Of a DNA stretch of 64,000 nucleotides, positions 1-8,283 are shown one piece after another. The notes beneath the pieces are model-generated. The model had not been told where the DNA came from. It worked only from the letters and a program-made list of their open reading frames with translations, and ran no database searches. Each line of letters begins with the position of its first letter. Within the stretch, counting starts at the first letter, position 1. Both the position numbers and the translations under genes were made by a program. Source of the stretch: Ahrensia sp. (GTDB taxonomy: Bacteria; Pseudomonadota; Alphaproteobacteria; Rhizobiales; Rhizobiaceae); assembly GCA_002706335.1 (NCBI GenBank), contig PAKZ01000024.1:186001-250000 (forward strand), written 5' to 3'.

Positions 1-1072
1 GCAGGGTTGCGGCGAGCCCGCCGGACGAAAGGCGATGCTCAGTAGACGGCTCCCCATGGAACTTGCCGGGGTCAGCCGCCCGCCAACTGTCGGTGCCGCC
101 GTCATAGGCGAGGCAGGCAGCGGGCACGTCGCCGATGCTTTTCAAATAGTGGTCGAAAAAGGAGATCTGGGCTCGGTCGACGGAAAGTTCGGCGCCAGGA
201 CCTAGCTGGGCCGCCCCGGCGCTGCGGTTCCAGCCGATATGCGCCCACGGGCCGAAAATCAGATGCGTCGTCTCGGGCGAGACCGCGCGAAAGGCGGCGT
301 CGGCGGCCAGCGTTCCACGAAGCAGGAAATCATGCGCGCCGGCCGTTTGTAGCAGTGGTACTGGCGGCGGCGGCGTAAGCGAACGAGACGGATTGCCGTC
401 AACCATGCCCTGCGCCCAGCGGATGAGATGTGAGAGGTCCGGTCGCTCGCACAAGAACCGGAAGAGGTCGCGCCAGTCTCGTTCGGGCGCCAGCGCCGTC
501 AGCGCCTCGGCGTCGCCCCGCCGCTGGGCTTTCAATCGAGCCATCTGGCCTGCCCAGCGTGTGGAGGTCGCGGTCCTAAATAATCCGCCCTCGCTCGCCC
601 AGTCGTACAAGGGATTCCAGGACGCCATCGAGGTTGCCATGGCGTCGGGCTTTCCGCCCGCTGCCAGCGCAAGGAACTGCGTCGTGCCCTGGTAGGAGAA
701 GCCATAGGTCCCCAATTTGCCATTCGCGCCAGGAAGGGAACGGGCCCATGCGAGCGTCTCGGCACCATCTTCCGCCTCGTTCGCCAGCGCATCGAAATCG
801 CCCTCGGAGTCGCCGGTTCCGCGCACGTCCTGGACTACGACGATATAACCGCGCGCGGCATACCACGATGGATGCGCCAAGGTTACGGTCGACGCGATCG
901 CGCGCCCATAGGGCTGGCGCATCAGCAGAACGGGCAGCGTATCCGCAGTATCAGGGCGCCAGACGGAGGAGACCAGATTGGTGCCGTCCGTCAGCCGCAG
1001 GTCTGCCCGTTCCGGGGCCCTGACCGGCAATGGCGACAGGGATGCGCGCGGAGCGGCCACGTCAAGCATCAT
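1..1072 (-). CDS. CocE/NonD-family serine hydrolase (3' end beyond window)
   Basis: This α/β-hydrolase of the X-Pro dipeptidyl-peptidase S15/cocaine-esterase (CocE) family probably cleaves an ester or amide. About 357 codons are visible and the C-terminus is cut by the window edge. The nucleophile elbow GFSYQG puts the serine near residue 126. VQDVRGTGDSEGDF is the usual oxyanion/strand region, and GPWAHIGW carries the expected catalytic histidine. I see no signal peptide, so it is probably cytoplasmic. The ATG ATG start overlaps the end of the creatininase-family gene by 11 bp, so the two are translationally coupled and likely act in one pathway. The start could be 1069. The substrate is unknown. 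Confidence 0.85.
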   Translation of the reverse strand, partial: MMLDVAAPRASLSPLPVRAPERADLRLTDGTNLVSSVWRPDTADTLPVLLMRQPYGRAIASTVTLAHPSWYAARGYIVVVQDVRGTGDSEGDFDALANEAEDGAETLAWARSLPGANGKLGTYGFSYQGTTQFLALAAGGKPDAMATSMASWNPLYDWASEGGLFRTATSTRWAGQMARLKAQRRGDAEALTALAPERDWRDLFRFLCERPDLSHLIRWAQGMVDGNPSRSLTPPPPVPLLQTAGAHDFLLRGTLAADAAFRAVSPETTHLIFGPWAHIGWNRSAGAAQLGPGAELSVDRAQISFFDHYLKSIGDVPAACLAYDGGTDSWRAADPGKFHGEPSTEHRLSSGGLAATL

Positions 1073-1880
1073 TGAACATCGTTTTCGATGTTATCCGGTC
1101 GAGCGGAAAATCCGCGACTTCGCGTAGAAGTGCAACGAAGCGCTCTGCCGACCGGTCGAGGGCGATTTCGCCACGTTTGGCATCCGCCGCCGCCGCGTTG
1201 CCGCAGGCACCGGAGGGGTGGATGTCCTGGGTTTGCCAGCCGTAACCGATCCCGCCTTCCGGAGTGAGAATCTGATTATTCCGCTCCATCTCGACGGAGA
1301 TCGGCACGAAGTCGTCCGCATGTTGCATGTCGACGAGGTCGGGATGCAGCGCGAGAAGCGCCGATGTCTCGTATTCGCCGCCGTGGATGCCGTGCATCAT
1401 CTCTTGTGCGTCGAACAGGTCGGATATGTCGGCCCCCGCAGTTGCCCGGGAACTGACCGCGAACATGCCAAGTTTGACCCGCAATTCGCGGCAGACGATT
1501 TCCATAACCTGCGGCTGACCGCCATGGGAATTGGCGAATACGATCTTTCGGCATCCGGCACGGTAGACGCTCTCGCCAATCTCGTACCAGACGCGCGCCA
1601 GCGTCTCGTAGCTGAGTGTCAGGGTGCCGGGATATTCGGTGTGTTCGACGGATTTTCCAACGGCCTGCATCGGCAGGATCAACACGGGCAGATCATCGGG
1701 CAATTTGTCGACGACCCGCGACATAATGCCGGCATTTATTGCGCTGTCTACGCGCACCGGTAAATGGGGTCCATGCTGTTCGACCGCTGCGATTGGAAGC
1801 ACGGCGACGACCTTGTTCATGTCTATCTCCGAAAAATCGCGGGTCGTAAGATCCCACCACCAATTCGACTTCAACTTCAC
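1062..1880 (-). CDS. Creatininase-family metal-dependent amidohydrolase
   Basis: This 272-aa protein belongs to the creatinine amidohydrolase family, which opens cyclic amides or hydrolyses formamides at a dinuclear metal site. The sequence shows the family signature PIAAVEQHGPHLPVRVD (Glu, His and Asp ligands near residues 34-45), NSHGGQ near 117-121 and HGGEYETS near 166-173. Length is normal for the family (about 250-270). It is the first gene of a leftward pair with the CocE-type hydrolase, which suggests two sequential hydrolytic steps. Two palindromes lie 50-100 bp upstream and may be its operators. The exact substrate (creatinine, formylated amine, lactam) cannot be told from sequence. 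Confidence 0.88.
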   Translation of the reverse strand: MKLKSNWWWDLTTRDFSEIDMNKVVAVLPIAAVEQHGPHLPVRVDSAINAGIMSRVVDKLPDDLPVLILPMQAVGKSVEHTEYPGTLTLSYETLARVWYEIGESVYRAGCRKIVFANSHGGQPQVMEIVCRELRVKLGMFAVSSRATAGADISDLFDAQEMMHGIHGGEYETSALLALHPDLVDMQHADDFVPISVEMERNNQILTPEGGIGYGWQTQDIHPSGACGNAAAADAKRGEIALDRSAERFVALLREVADFPLDRITSKTMFNDA

Positions 1881-1931
1881 TGCGATGCTCCACCTTCAAT
1901 GCGTCGTGAAGCCACGATAGGCAGAAGTTGA

Positions 1932-1948
1932 GATGCTTGGAAAGCATC
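1932..1948. promoter_or_regulatory. 17-bp palindrome, candidate operator
   Basis: GATGCTT-GGA-AAGCATC is a perfect inverted repeat with 7-bp arms, centred about 60 bp upstream of the creatininase start. It is the right size for a dimeric repressor site. No regulator gene sits next to it in the window. Confidence 0.45.
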
Positions 1949-1964
1949 GAAATGAGACCATTAT

Positions 1965-1981
1965 GTTGCCGTATAGGCAAC
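1965..1981. promoter_or_regulatory. 17-bp palindrome GTTGCC-N5-GGCAAC
   Basis: Perfect 6-bp arms around GTATA lie 16 bp beyond the previous palindrome. Arm length and spacing resemble LacI- or GntR-type operators. The two palindromes are different in sequence, so two regulators, or one operator and one hairpin, are possible. Confidence 0.45.
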
Positions 1982-2844
1982 GACATATGATGGTTGCCGA
2001 ATTGGCCGGTGGGTCTGGGGCAGAGGCGCAAATCTTGCCCTGGAAAGAGGGGGGGCATGATGCAGGCAAGAAGAGCGGACAAGCTATCTGGCGACTGCGA
2101 ACTCCATGCAGATGACCCGAATTGACGGGGTGGCGATCAGCAAGAAGCGGGCGTCCCAATGGCCGGCATACTGCACTGGCTTGCGCCACGATAGATGGAG
2201 GGCTCTTAATCATGCCGACCGGTGGGAGGCGTTCATCGTAGATCGAATGCTGCAGGCCCAGAATCGAGAGATTAAGAACCAGATTGGATGCCGCGATCCC
2301 AAGTTCGATGCGCCGTACGCCTGGCGAGAACGTCCTCTGATAGGTCGAGGGTATGCGCTTGGCCTTCAGGTCGACGACACTCTCAGAGTATTCGAAAACG
2401 CGAAGCGGACTTACCTGAAAGTCATCGATTGCCGGTTGATGACCGGCAACCGGGATTACCTTTTGCGTTTCGCGGTCTCGCCGAGTTCGAGACATCTCTT
2501 ACGGGTAAACTGCCCAAACTGCCGGTCGTCGCATCGAGTTTCATTGCGCTCGGGAGCGTCAAGTCGGGAATATCAAGGTCAAGATAAGCCGTGGTTTGAA
2601 AGCGGTGCTCCGGATTAAGTGACGGCAAATCTAGGGTTTAAAGCTCCTACAACGAACGGCCGCAGGGGCATGGCGGCAAGGCGATAGCCGATTGCGGCAT
2701 TGCACATCGATTGCAGGCTGTAGCAATTTACTCTTAATGGGGTGCATAGGCCGCTTGCCGATCCTGGCGTGTTTGGGCGACAAAATCAGGCGAGGGAGGG
2801 TCTCTTTGCCGAAACACCTAAGCCCTGAACTCCGATCATCATCC

Positions 2845-3609
2845 CTATCGCGCCAGCCAGCCGCCGTCGACGGGCAGGATTGCCCCGTGGACGAAGCGCG
2901 CGGCTTCTGAGGCGAGGAAGACGACGGGGCCGGCAATGTCGTTTGGATCGCCCCAGCGGTTTGCGGGTACGCGAGCCATCAGGTTGGCGCTGCGCTTTTC
3001 GTCGCCCTGCAGCGCGGCTGTGTTGTCAGTGGCAACGTAGCCGGGCGCGATCGCATTTACGTTTACCCCCTTTGACGCCCATTCATTGGCAAATGAGCGG
3101 GTCAGTTGCGCGACACCGGCTTTGGCCGCGGCATAGCCGGGCACGTTTATTCCCCCTTGGAAGGACAGGACCGAGGCGACGAAAACGATCTTGCCACCGT
3201 CGCGCTCGATCATTCGCCGGCCGAGCTCGCGGGTCAGCACGAACGGTGCGGAGAGATCGACTTCGATGACGTGGTTCCAGTCTTCGTCGGAGTGTCCGGC
3301 GGCCGGAGCGCGGCGGATCGTGCCCGCATTGTTGACGAGGATGTCGATGGTATGCTCGTCGCGATCGAGCCGATCAATGAAACCGTGCGTTGCTGCGCGG
3401 TCCGAGAAGTCGCAACGATAGGGGATAAAGCGCCGGCCGGTCGCAAAGACGTCGCGCCCTACCTCGCTGTCGTCTTCCAGTCCTGCGCTGACGCCCACGA
3501 TATCCGCGCCGGCCTGCGCGAGGCCCGCAGCGATGGCGCGGCCGATGCCGCGCCGGCAGCCGGTGACCACCGCCGTCTTGCCCGCGAGATCGAAAGGCGA
3601 TTGCGTCAC
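2845..3609 (-). CDS. kduD: KduD-like SDR (2-deoxy-D-gluconate / 2-dehydro-3-deoxygluconate dehydrogenase type)
   Basis: This 254-aa NAD(P)-dependent short-chain dehydrogenase has TGCRRGIG (cofactor loop), NNAG, the catalytic Ser of ASVLSFQGG and the YAAAK Tyr/Lys pair. The stretches LSAPFVLTRELGRRM, SFQGGINVPGYAAAKAG and APGYVATDNT are characteristic of KduD-type enzymes, which interconvert 5-keto-4-deoxyuronate-derived diketones and 2-keto-3-deoxygluconate. It is the last gene of the long leftward operon, 10 bp after the catalytic E2 gene. The subgroup call is good, but its substrate in this operon may be a different sugar acid or polyol. Confidence 0.8.
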   Translation of the reverse strand: MTQSPFDLAGKTAVVTGCRRGIGRAIAAGLAQAGADIVGVSAGLEDDSEVGRDVFATGRRFIPYRCDFSDRAATHGFIDRLDRDEHTIDILVNNAGTIRRAPAAGHSDEDWNHVIEVDLSAPFVLTRELGRRMIERDGGKIVFVASVLSFQGGINVPGYAAAKAGVAQLTRSFANEWASKGVNVNAIAPGYVATDNTAALQGDEKRSANLMARVPANRWGDPNDIAGPVVFLASEAARFVHGAILPVDGGWLAR

Positions 3610-3619
3610 GGCCGGCTCC

Positions 3620-4510
3620 TCATATCAACATTCGCCGCGGATCGGCGAGCAATGCGGCATAATGGGACAGAAACCGCGCGGCATCCGCACCATTGATGAC
3701 TCGATGGTCATAGGAGAGATCGAGCGGTGCGAGCGGTACGGGGCGAAAAGCCTCTCCGTCCCAGATCGGCGACATCTCCGTCCGGGTGATGCCGAGGATC
3801 GCCAGTTCGGGCGGATTGACGATCGGCGTGAAGGCTGTGCCGCCTATGCCGCCGAGATTGGTGATCGACATCGAAGCGCCGCCCATCTCGTCCGGGCGGA
3901 CCTGACGATCCTTCGCGCGAGCTGCGAGATCGGCAATCTCGGTCGCGATGACCCAAAGGCCTTTCCGATCGGCATCCCGGACGACCGGAACCATCAGCCC
4001 GTGCGGCGTGTCCACGGCGATGCCCAGATGGACATAGTGCTTGAGAATCAGTGTCTTGCCGTCGGGAGACAGCGATGCGTTGAAACGGGGAAACGCGCGC
4101 AGGGTCTTCGCCAGCGCCTTTGCATGGAAGGCGAGGGCGGTCAGCTTGACACCGCGCGCAGCGGACTCGTCCTTAAGCGCGGCACGGAACTTCTCCACTT
4201 CGCCCATGTCGGCGCGGTCGTGATGGGTAACCGCGGGGATCAACGCCTGGGCGGCTGCGAGATTGCCCGCCGCGACCTGCGCGAACCGTGACATCGGCTC
4301 TTCAGTCACCCGTCCCCATGCCGCGTGGTCCACATCCCAATAGCCGGCGCCGACGGAAGCCGAAGCGGGCGCCGCGGTTATGTTCGGCTTGCGATCAAGA
4401 TCCTCCTTGGCGATGGTCTCGCGACCGAGTTCGCTCGCCAATGCATCAATGTCGATGCCCTTGCGGCCGGCGAGAGCGCGAGTGGACGGGCTGGCGATGG
4501 CGGCTGTCAT
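3620..4510 (-). CDS. E2 acyltransferase catalytic half (PSBD + catalytic domain, no lipoyl domain)
   Basis: This 296-aa protein is the catalytic part of a 2-oxoacid/acetoin dehydrogenase E2. Residues about 4-37 (SPSTRALAGRKGIDIDALAS... TIAKEDL) form a peripheral-subunit-binding domain. The rest is the trimer-forming acyltransferase domain ending with SYDHRVINGADAARF, the active-site His motif in its HxxxNG form, as in some AceF-type E2p enzymes. Lipoyl domains are absent here and are encoded two genes upstream, so the E2 is split. The start at 4510 has GGAG about 7 bp upstream; an upstream in-frame codon lies inside the neighbouring aldehyde dehydrogenase gene. Confidence 0.88.
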   Translation of the reverse strand: MTAAIASPSTRALAGRKGIDIDALASELGRETIAKEDLDRKPNITAAPASASVGAGYWDVDHAAWGRVTEEPMSRFAQVAAGNLAAAQALIPAVTHHDRADMGEVEKFRAALKDESAARGVKLTALAFHAKALAKTLRAFPRFNASLSPDGKTLILKHYVHLGIAVDTPHGLMVPVVRDADRKGLWVIATEIADLAARAKDRQVRPDEMGGASMSITNLGGIGGTAFTPIVNPPELAILGITRTEMSPIWDGEAFRPVPLAPLDLSYDHRVINGADAARFLSHYAALLADPRRMLI

Positions 4511-4520
4511 TGGAGTCTCC

Positions 4521-5951
4521 TCACCAGTTTGCGGAAATATATTGGGTTTCCATGAACTCCAGCATGCCTTCATGGCCGCCTTCGCGCCCGAGGCCCGACT
4601 GTTTCACGCCGCCGAACGGGGCGGCGGGATCTGAGACCAAGCCGCGGTTGAGGCCGACCATGCCGTATTCGAGCTGTTCGCAGACCTTCATGCCGCGCTT
4701 CATGTCCTCGGTGAAGACATAGGCGACGAGACCGTATTCGGTATCGTTGGCCCGGCGAATGACGTCTGACTCCTCGGCGAAGGTCTGAATCGCAGCGACC
4801 GGGCCGAAGATCTCGTCATCGATGCAATCGGCGTCTTCCGGAACGCCGAAGAGGACGGTCGGCGGATAGAAGTAGCCCTTGCCGTTGGGTTTTGTGCCGC
4901 CGAGGCGCAGTTGCGCGCCTTTTGCAACCGCATCCTCGACGAAGGCGGCGACCTTGTCCCGCGTATCGGCATTGACCAGCGGGCCGACGTCGATGCCGTC
5001 ATCCAGACCGTTGCCGACCTTCAGCGCGGCCATCCTTTCCGTGAACTTCGTCGTGAAGGCTTCGGCGACCAGATCATGGACGTAGAAGCGGTTGGCCGCA
5101 GTGCACGCCTCGCCGAGATTGCGCATCTTGGCGAGCATCGCGCCTTCCACAGCGGCGTCTATGTCCGCATCCTCGAAGACAATCAGCGGCGCGTTGCCGC
5201 CGAGTTCCATCGCCGGCTTGAGCACATGATCGGCGGCGGCATGCAGCAGTTTGCGTCCGACCTGGGTCGATCCGGTGAACGAGACGACGCGGACGCGCGG
5301 ATCGTGCAACATGTGGTCAACCAGCGCGCCGGTTCTTTTCGACGGCAGGACATTTACCAGTCCTTTGGGCACGCCCGCTTCCTCCAGGAGCGGCATCAGC
5401 TCGAGCATCGTCAGCGGCGTTTCGGAAGCCGGCTTGATGATCACCGGGCAGCCCGCAGCGAGCGCCGGCGCGATCTTGCGGGTGCCCATGGCCGCGGGGT
5501 AGTTCCACGGCGTCACCAGAACCGCGATGCCGGCCGGCTTGTGCTGGACGACGATGCGCGCGCCCGATGCCGGCGCGTGGGTGATCAGCCCGTCTGCGCG
5601 CACGGCTTCTTCCGAGAACCAACGGAAGAACTCGGCTGCGTAGGCCGCTTCGCCCATAGCGTCGCCGCGGGCCTTGCCGTTTTCCAACGTGATCAGGCGG
5701 GCGAAATCCTCCAGCCTCGCGGTCATCAGCTCGAAGGCCTTGCGAAGCACTTCGGCACGCTCGCGGGGCTTCCGACCGGCCCAGTCGGCAAAGGCGGCCT
5801 GTGCCGCGTCGAGTGCGGCGTCGGCATCGGCGATCTCGGCCGAGGCAACGCTCGCCAGCACCTCTTCGGTCGCCGGGTTCAGCACGTCGAAGCGTTCGCT
5901 TCCGGCGCCCTCGCGCCACAGCCCGTCGATGTAGAGATCGGTGTGTTCCAT
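4521..5951 (-). CDS. NAD(P)-dependent aldehyde dehydrogenase, succinate-semialdehyde-dehydrogenase (GabD) type
   Basis: This 476-aa ALDH-superfamily enzyme oxidises an aldehyde to the acid. Visible motifs are VTPWNYPAA (cofactor site), FTGSTQVGRKL (Rossmann loop), the general base Glu in MELGGNAPLIVF and the catalytic Cys in LGEACTAANRF. The overall pattern is closest to succinate-semialdehyde dehydrogenases. It lies between the two halves of the E2, which ties it to the aldehyde product expected from thiamine-dependent cleavage of an acyloin. GGGAG lies about 8 bp before the ATG at 5951; a more upstream ATG (5969) would overlap the previous gene and lacks a site. Confidence 0.9.
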   Translation of the reverse strand: MEHTDLYIDGLWREGAGSERFDVLNPATEEVLASVASAEIADADAALDAAQAAFADWAGRKPRERAEVLRKAFELMTARLEDFARLITLENGKARGDAMGEAAYAAEFFRWFSEEAVRADGLITHAPASGARIVVQHKPAGIAVLVTPWNYPAAMGTRKIAPALAAGCPVIIKPASETPLTMLELMPLLEEAGVPKGLVNVLPSKRTGALVDHMLHDPRVRVVSFTGSTQVGRKLLHAAADHVLKPAMELGGNAPLIVFEDADIDAAVEGAMLAKMRNLGEACTAANRFYVHDLVAEAFTTKFTERMAALKVGNGLDDGIDVGPLVNADTRDKVAAFVEDAVAKGAQLRLGGTKPNGKGYFYPPTVLFGVPEDADCIDDEIFGPVAAIQTFAEESDVIRRANDTEYGLVAYVFTEDMKRGMKVCEQLEYGMVGLNRGLVSDPAAPFGGVKQSGLGREGGHEGMLEFMETQYISANW

Positions 5952-5965
5952 TCGGTGTCTCCCGG

Positions 5966-7285
5966 TCAAAGTAGGTGGCGCAGCGGCTCTTCCAGCCGCG
6001 CGGCCATTTCATGAACAATCGCGAACGCCGTTTCCGGTTCCAGCATTCCGGCCGGGGCCTCCAGGGTGATTTCGAACGTACTGTCACTGTCAGAAATGGT
6101 GATCGCAGGTACGGTGGACCCGCCGAAACGCGCCTTGGTCACGGCGCTACCGGTCAAGTCCCGCAGGATGACGGCCGGCGCGGGATCGTCCTGTAATTCC
6201 TCGACGGATGACAGGCCAGAAAGGTCTGGATCACAGAAGCGTACACTTTGACGGCGCAGTGGCCGGTATGCCTGCGCGACCATTTGCTTGCTTTCCGTCG
6301 GCATGGCCGCACGCAGGCTGGCGATCGCGAAGGCTGACCAAACGGCAAGATCGTCGATTTGACCTTCACCCGCCAGCCACGCGCGGAAAGCGTCATAGCC
6401 GCGCCTGTCTACGCGCGCCTCGACGTGACAGAAGACGCTGGCGGTATCGGAGGAGGAGTGCGTGGGCAGGGCGGAGAGATGATCGAGATCGGCTACGTGA
6501 TAGGGTTGCTGATGACCGTCGGCTGCCAATCGGGCGAGGTCGAGCCCACGTTCTGCGGCAAGCCGCCTTGCCTTGGGCGACGCAAGAATGCGGTTCCCTG
6601 CCGGCGGCTGCGAAGCAGCGAGTCTGGGCCCGGGATGGGATGTTTCGTTTTTATTTGAAGAAACCGGTGCTTCCTGTTGTTCCGGCTTCGCGTCCTTTTT
6701 TATGGAAGCCTTGCGCTGTACAAGCGCCTCGGGCTTTTCAGCCGATATGAAGGCGATCACGTCGCCGACGGGCACATTATCGCCGGCCTCGGCCCGCAGT
6801 TCGGCGACGAAGCCATCATGGCCCGCCTCTACCTCCATCACCGACTTGTCGGTCTCTACTTCGAGAAGTGCGTCGCCGGCGGCGACCGGATCGCCGGGGG
6901 CCTTGTGCCAGGCGACGATGAGGCCGGTATCCTGCGCCATGCCGAGCGCCGGCATGATGACCTCATTGCCACTCGGTGGATTGGCGGGTTGATCGTCGGA
7001 CTGTGCGTCCGCCGGCGTGGTGTCAGACGGGGCCGCGACTTCAACGGGTTCGTCGGCGATCACGGCGATGACATTGCCGACCGGCACGTTTTCGCCCTTG
7101 CGCGCCCGGATATCGGCCAGGTAGCCCTCGGCCTGGGCCTCAACCTCCATCGCCGCCTTGTCGGTTTCGACTTCCATCAACACGTCGCCGATCTTCACCG
7201 CGTCCCCTGGCGCCTTGCGCCAGGCTAGGATCAGCCCGGTTTCTTGCGCCATGCCGAGCGCCGGCATGATGACGTCATGCGGCAT
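5966..7285 (-). CDS. Lipoyl-carrier half of a split E2 (two lipoyl domains, PSBD, degenerate C-terminal domain)
   Basis: This 439-aa protein carries two biotinyl/lipoyl domains. Each has an EVETDK(A/S)xMEVEA hairpin with the lipoylated lysine at residues 43 and 147. Ala/Pro/Gln-rich linkers follow, then a peripheral-subunit-binding domain (about 233-270, ILASPKARRLAAERG). The last 150 residues resemble an E2 core but lack the HxxxDG/NG active site and probably serve structure. Acyl transfer would be done by the separate catalytic protein encoded at 3620-4510. The start at 7285 overlaps the E1β gene by 11 bp and has GGGGAGC upstream, so it is translationally coupled. Confidence 0.9.
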   Translation of the reverse strand: MPHDVIMPALGMAQETGLILAWRKAPGDAVKIGDVLMEVETDKAAMEVEAQAEGYLADIRARKGENVPVGNVIAVIADEPVEVAAPSDTTPADAQSDDQPANPPSGNEVIMPALGMAQDTGLIVAWHKAPGDPVAAGDALLEVETDKSVMEVEAGHDGFVAELRAEAGDNVPVGDVIAFISAEKPEALVQRKASIKKDAKPEQQEAPVSSNKNETSHPGPRLAASQPPAGNRILASPKARRLAAERGLDLARLAADGHQQPYHVADLDHLSALPTHSSSDTASVFCHVEARVDRRGYDAFRAWLAGEGQIDDLAVWSAFAIASLRAAMPTESKQMVAQAYRPLRRQSVRFCDPDLSGLSSVEELQDDPAPAVILRDLTGSAVTKARFGGSTVPAITISDSDSTFEITLEAPAGMLEPETAFAIVHEMAARLEEPLRHLL

Positions 7286-8273
7286 GGAAGAGCTCCCCGC
7301 GCACGCTCAGCCGCGCATTTTCGGCCACTGCTTCAGGCGTCGGCACAGTGAGGTCTTCAAGGGCTGGCGAGAAGGGCACCGGAACGTGCATTGCGCCCAT
7401 GCGCATGACGGGCGCGTCGAGATGATAGAAGGCCTTCTCGCTGATCCGGCTGGCGATCTCTCCGGTAATGCCGAAATTCTGGTGTCCCTCGTCGATGACG
7501 ATCGCACGGCTGGTCTTGCGCACCGAGGCAATGATCGTTTCCTCGTCCAACGGCACGATGGTGCGCGGATCAATCACCTCGGCCGAGATGCCGTCGCGGT
7601 CCAGCAAATCCGCCGTCGCCAGCGCGACCTGCACCATGGAGGAGGTCGCGACCAATGTGATGTCTCGGCCTTCCCGCCGGACAGCGGCCTTGCCGAACGG
7701 GATCAGATATTCCTCTTCCGGCACCGGCGCCTTGTCGTTGTACATCAGCTTGTCTTCGAAGATGACGACGGGGTTGTCGTCACGGATCGCAGTCTTGAGC
7801 AGGCCCTTTGCCTCGTAAGCAGATGAGGGAAGGGCAACCTTCAGCCCCGGAATGTGAGCGACGAGAGCGTGAAGTGATTGTGAGTGCTGCGCGGCCGAAC
7901 GCCTGGTAGCGCCGAGATTGGTGCGCAGCACCAGCGGAACGTTGAGCTTCCCGCCGGACATGTAGTGGGTTTTGGCCGCCTGATTGCAGAGCTGGTCCAT
8001 AACGAGGAACAGGAAATCGCCAAACATCAGGTCCACGATCGGTCGGGATCCGGTCATTGCCGCGCCGACGGCGAGCCCCATAAAGCCGGGCTCGGAAATC
8101 GGCGTATCGATAATGCGCTCGGGACCGAATTCCTCCACCAGGCCGGAGAGTACCTTGAACGGCGTACCGGCCTCTGCGACGTCCTCGCCGATCAGGAAGA
8201 TCGTCGGATCGCGCCGCATTTCCTCGGCAATGGCCTCGTTGACGGCTTTGGAAAGCGTGATTTCGCGGGACAT
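7275..8273 (-). CDS. 2-oxoacid/acetoin dehydrogenase E1 component, β subunit
   Basis: This 332-aa transketolase-like subunit pairs with E1α to decarboxylate or cleave a 2-oxo substrate with thiamine diphosphate. IGEDVAEAGTPFKVLSGL and IDTPISEPGFMGLAVGAA are typical N-terminal sequences, including the Glu that activates the cofactor in such enzymes. The family spans pyruvate, branched-chain oxoacid and acetoin dehydrogenases (AcoB, PdhB). I chose 8273 because GAGGAG lies 8-13 bp upstream; it falls just after the E1α stop at 8284. The two BudC-like dehydrogenases in the same locus favour an acyloin as substrate, but this is inference. Confidence 0.9.
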   Translation of the reverse strand: MSREITLSKAVNEAIAEEMRRDPTIFLIGEDVAEAGTPFKVLSGLVEEFGPERIIDTPISEPGFMGLAVGAAMTGSRPIVDLMFGDFLFLVMDQLCNQAAKTHYMSGGKLNVPLVLRTNLGATRRSAAQHSQSLHALVAHIPGLKVALPSSAYEAKGLLKTAIRDDNPVVIFEDKLMYNDKAPVPEEEYLIPFGKAAVRREGRDITLVATSSMVQVALATADLLDRDGISAEVIDPRTIVPLDEETIIASVRKTSRAIVIDEGHQNFGITGEIASRISEKAFYHLDAPVMRMGAMHVPVPFSPALEDLTVPTPEAVAENARLSVRGELFHAA

Positions 8274-8283
8274 GGAAGTCTCC

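Larger units (their letters stand above)
1881..2844. other. 964-bp region without a convincing gene
   Basis: The stretch between the creatininase gene and the KduD-like gene holds only short open frames with mixed composition, no good ribosome-binding site and no protein I recognise. Base use looks less GC-biased at third positions than in neighbouring genes. It could be a decayed gene or an unusually long upstream region. Apart from the two palindromes at 1932-1948 and 1965-1981 I see no RNA gene, terminator or mobile-element end. Confidence 0.5.

Noticed and set aside
1896-2495. Possible 199-codon gene on the minus strand upstream of the creatininase
   Set aside because: No ribosome-binding site and no recognisable domain; a vague likeness to a GntR helix (SIYDERLPP) is too short to call a pseudogene.
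3620-4510. Catalytic E2 motif HRVINGA with Asn instead of Asp
   Set aside because: Several AceF-type E2 enzymes naturally have Asn at this place, so I do not count it as a defect.
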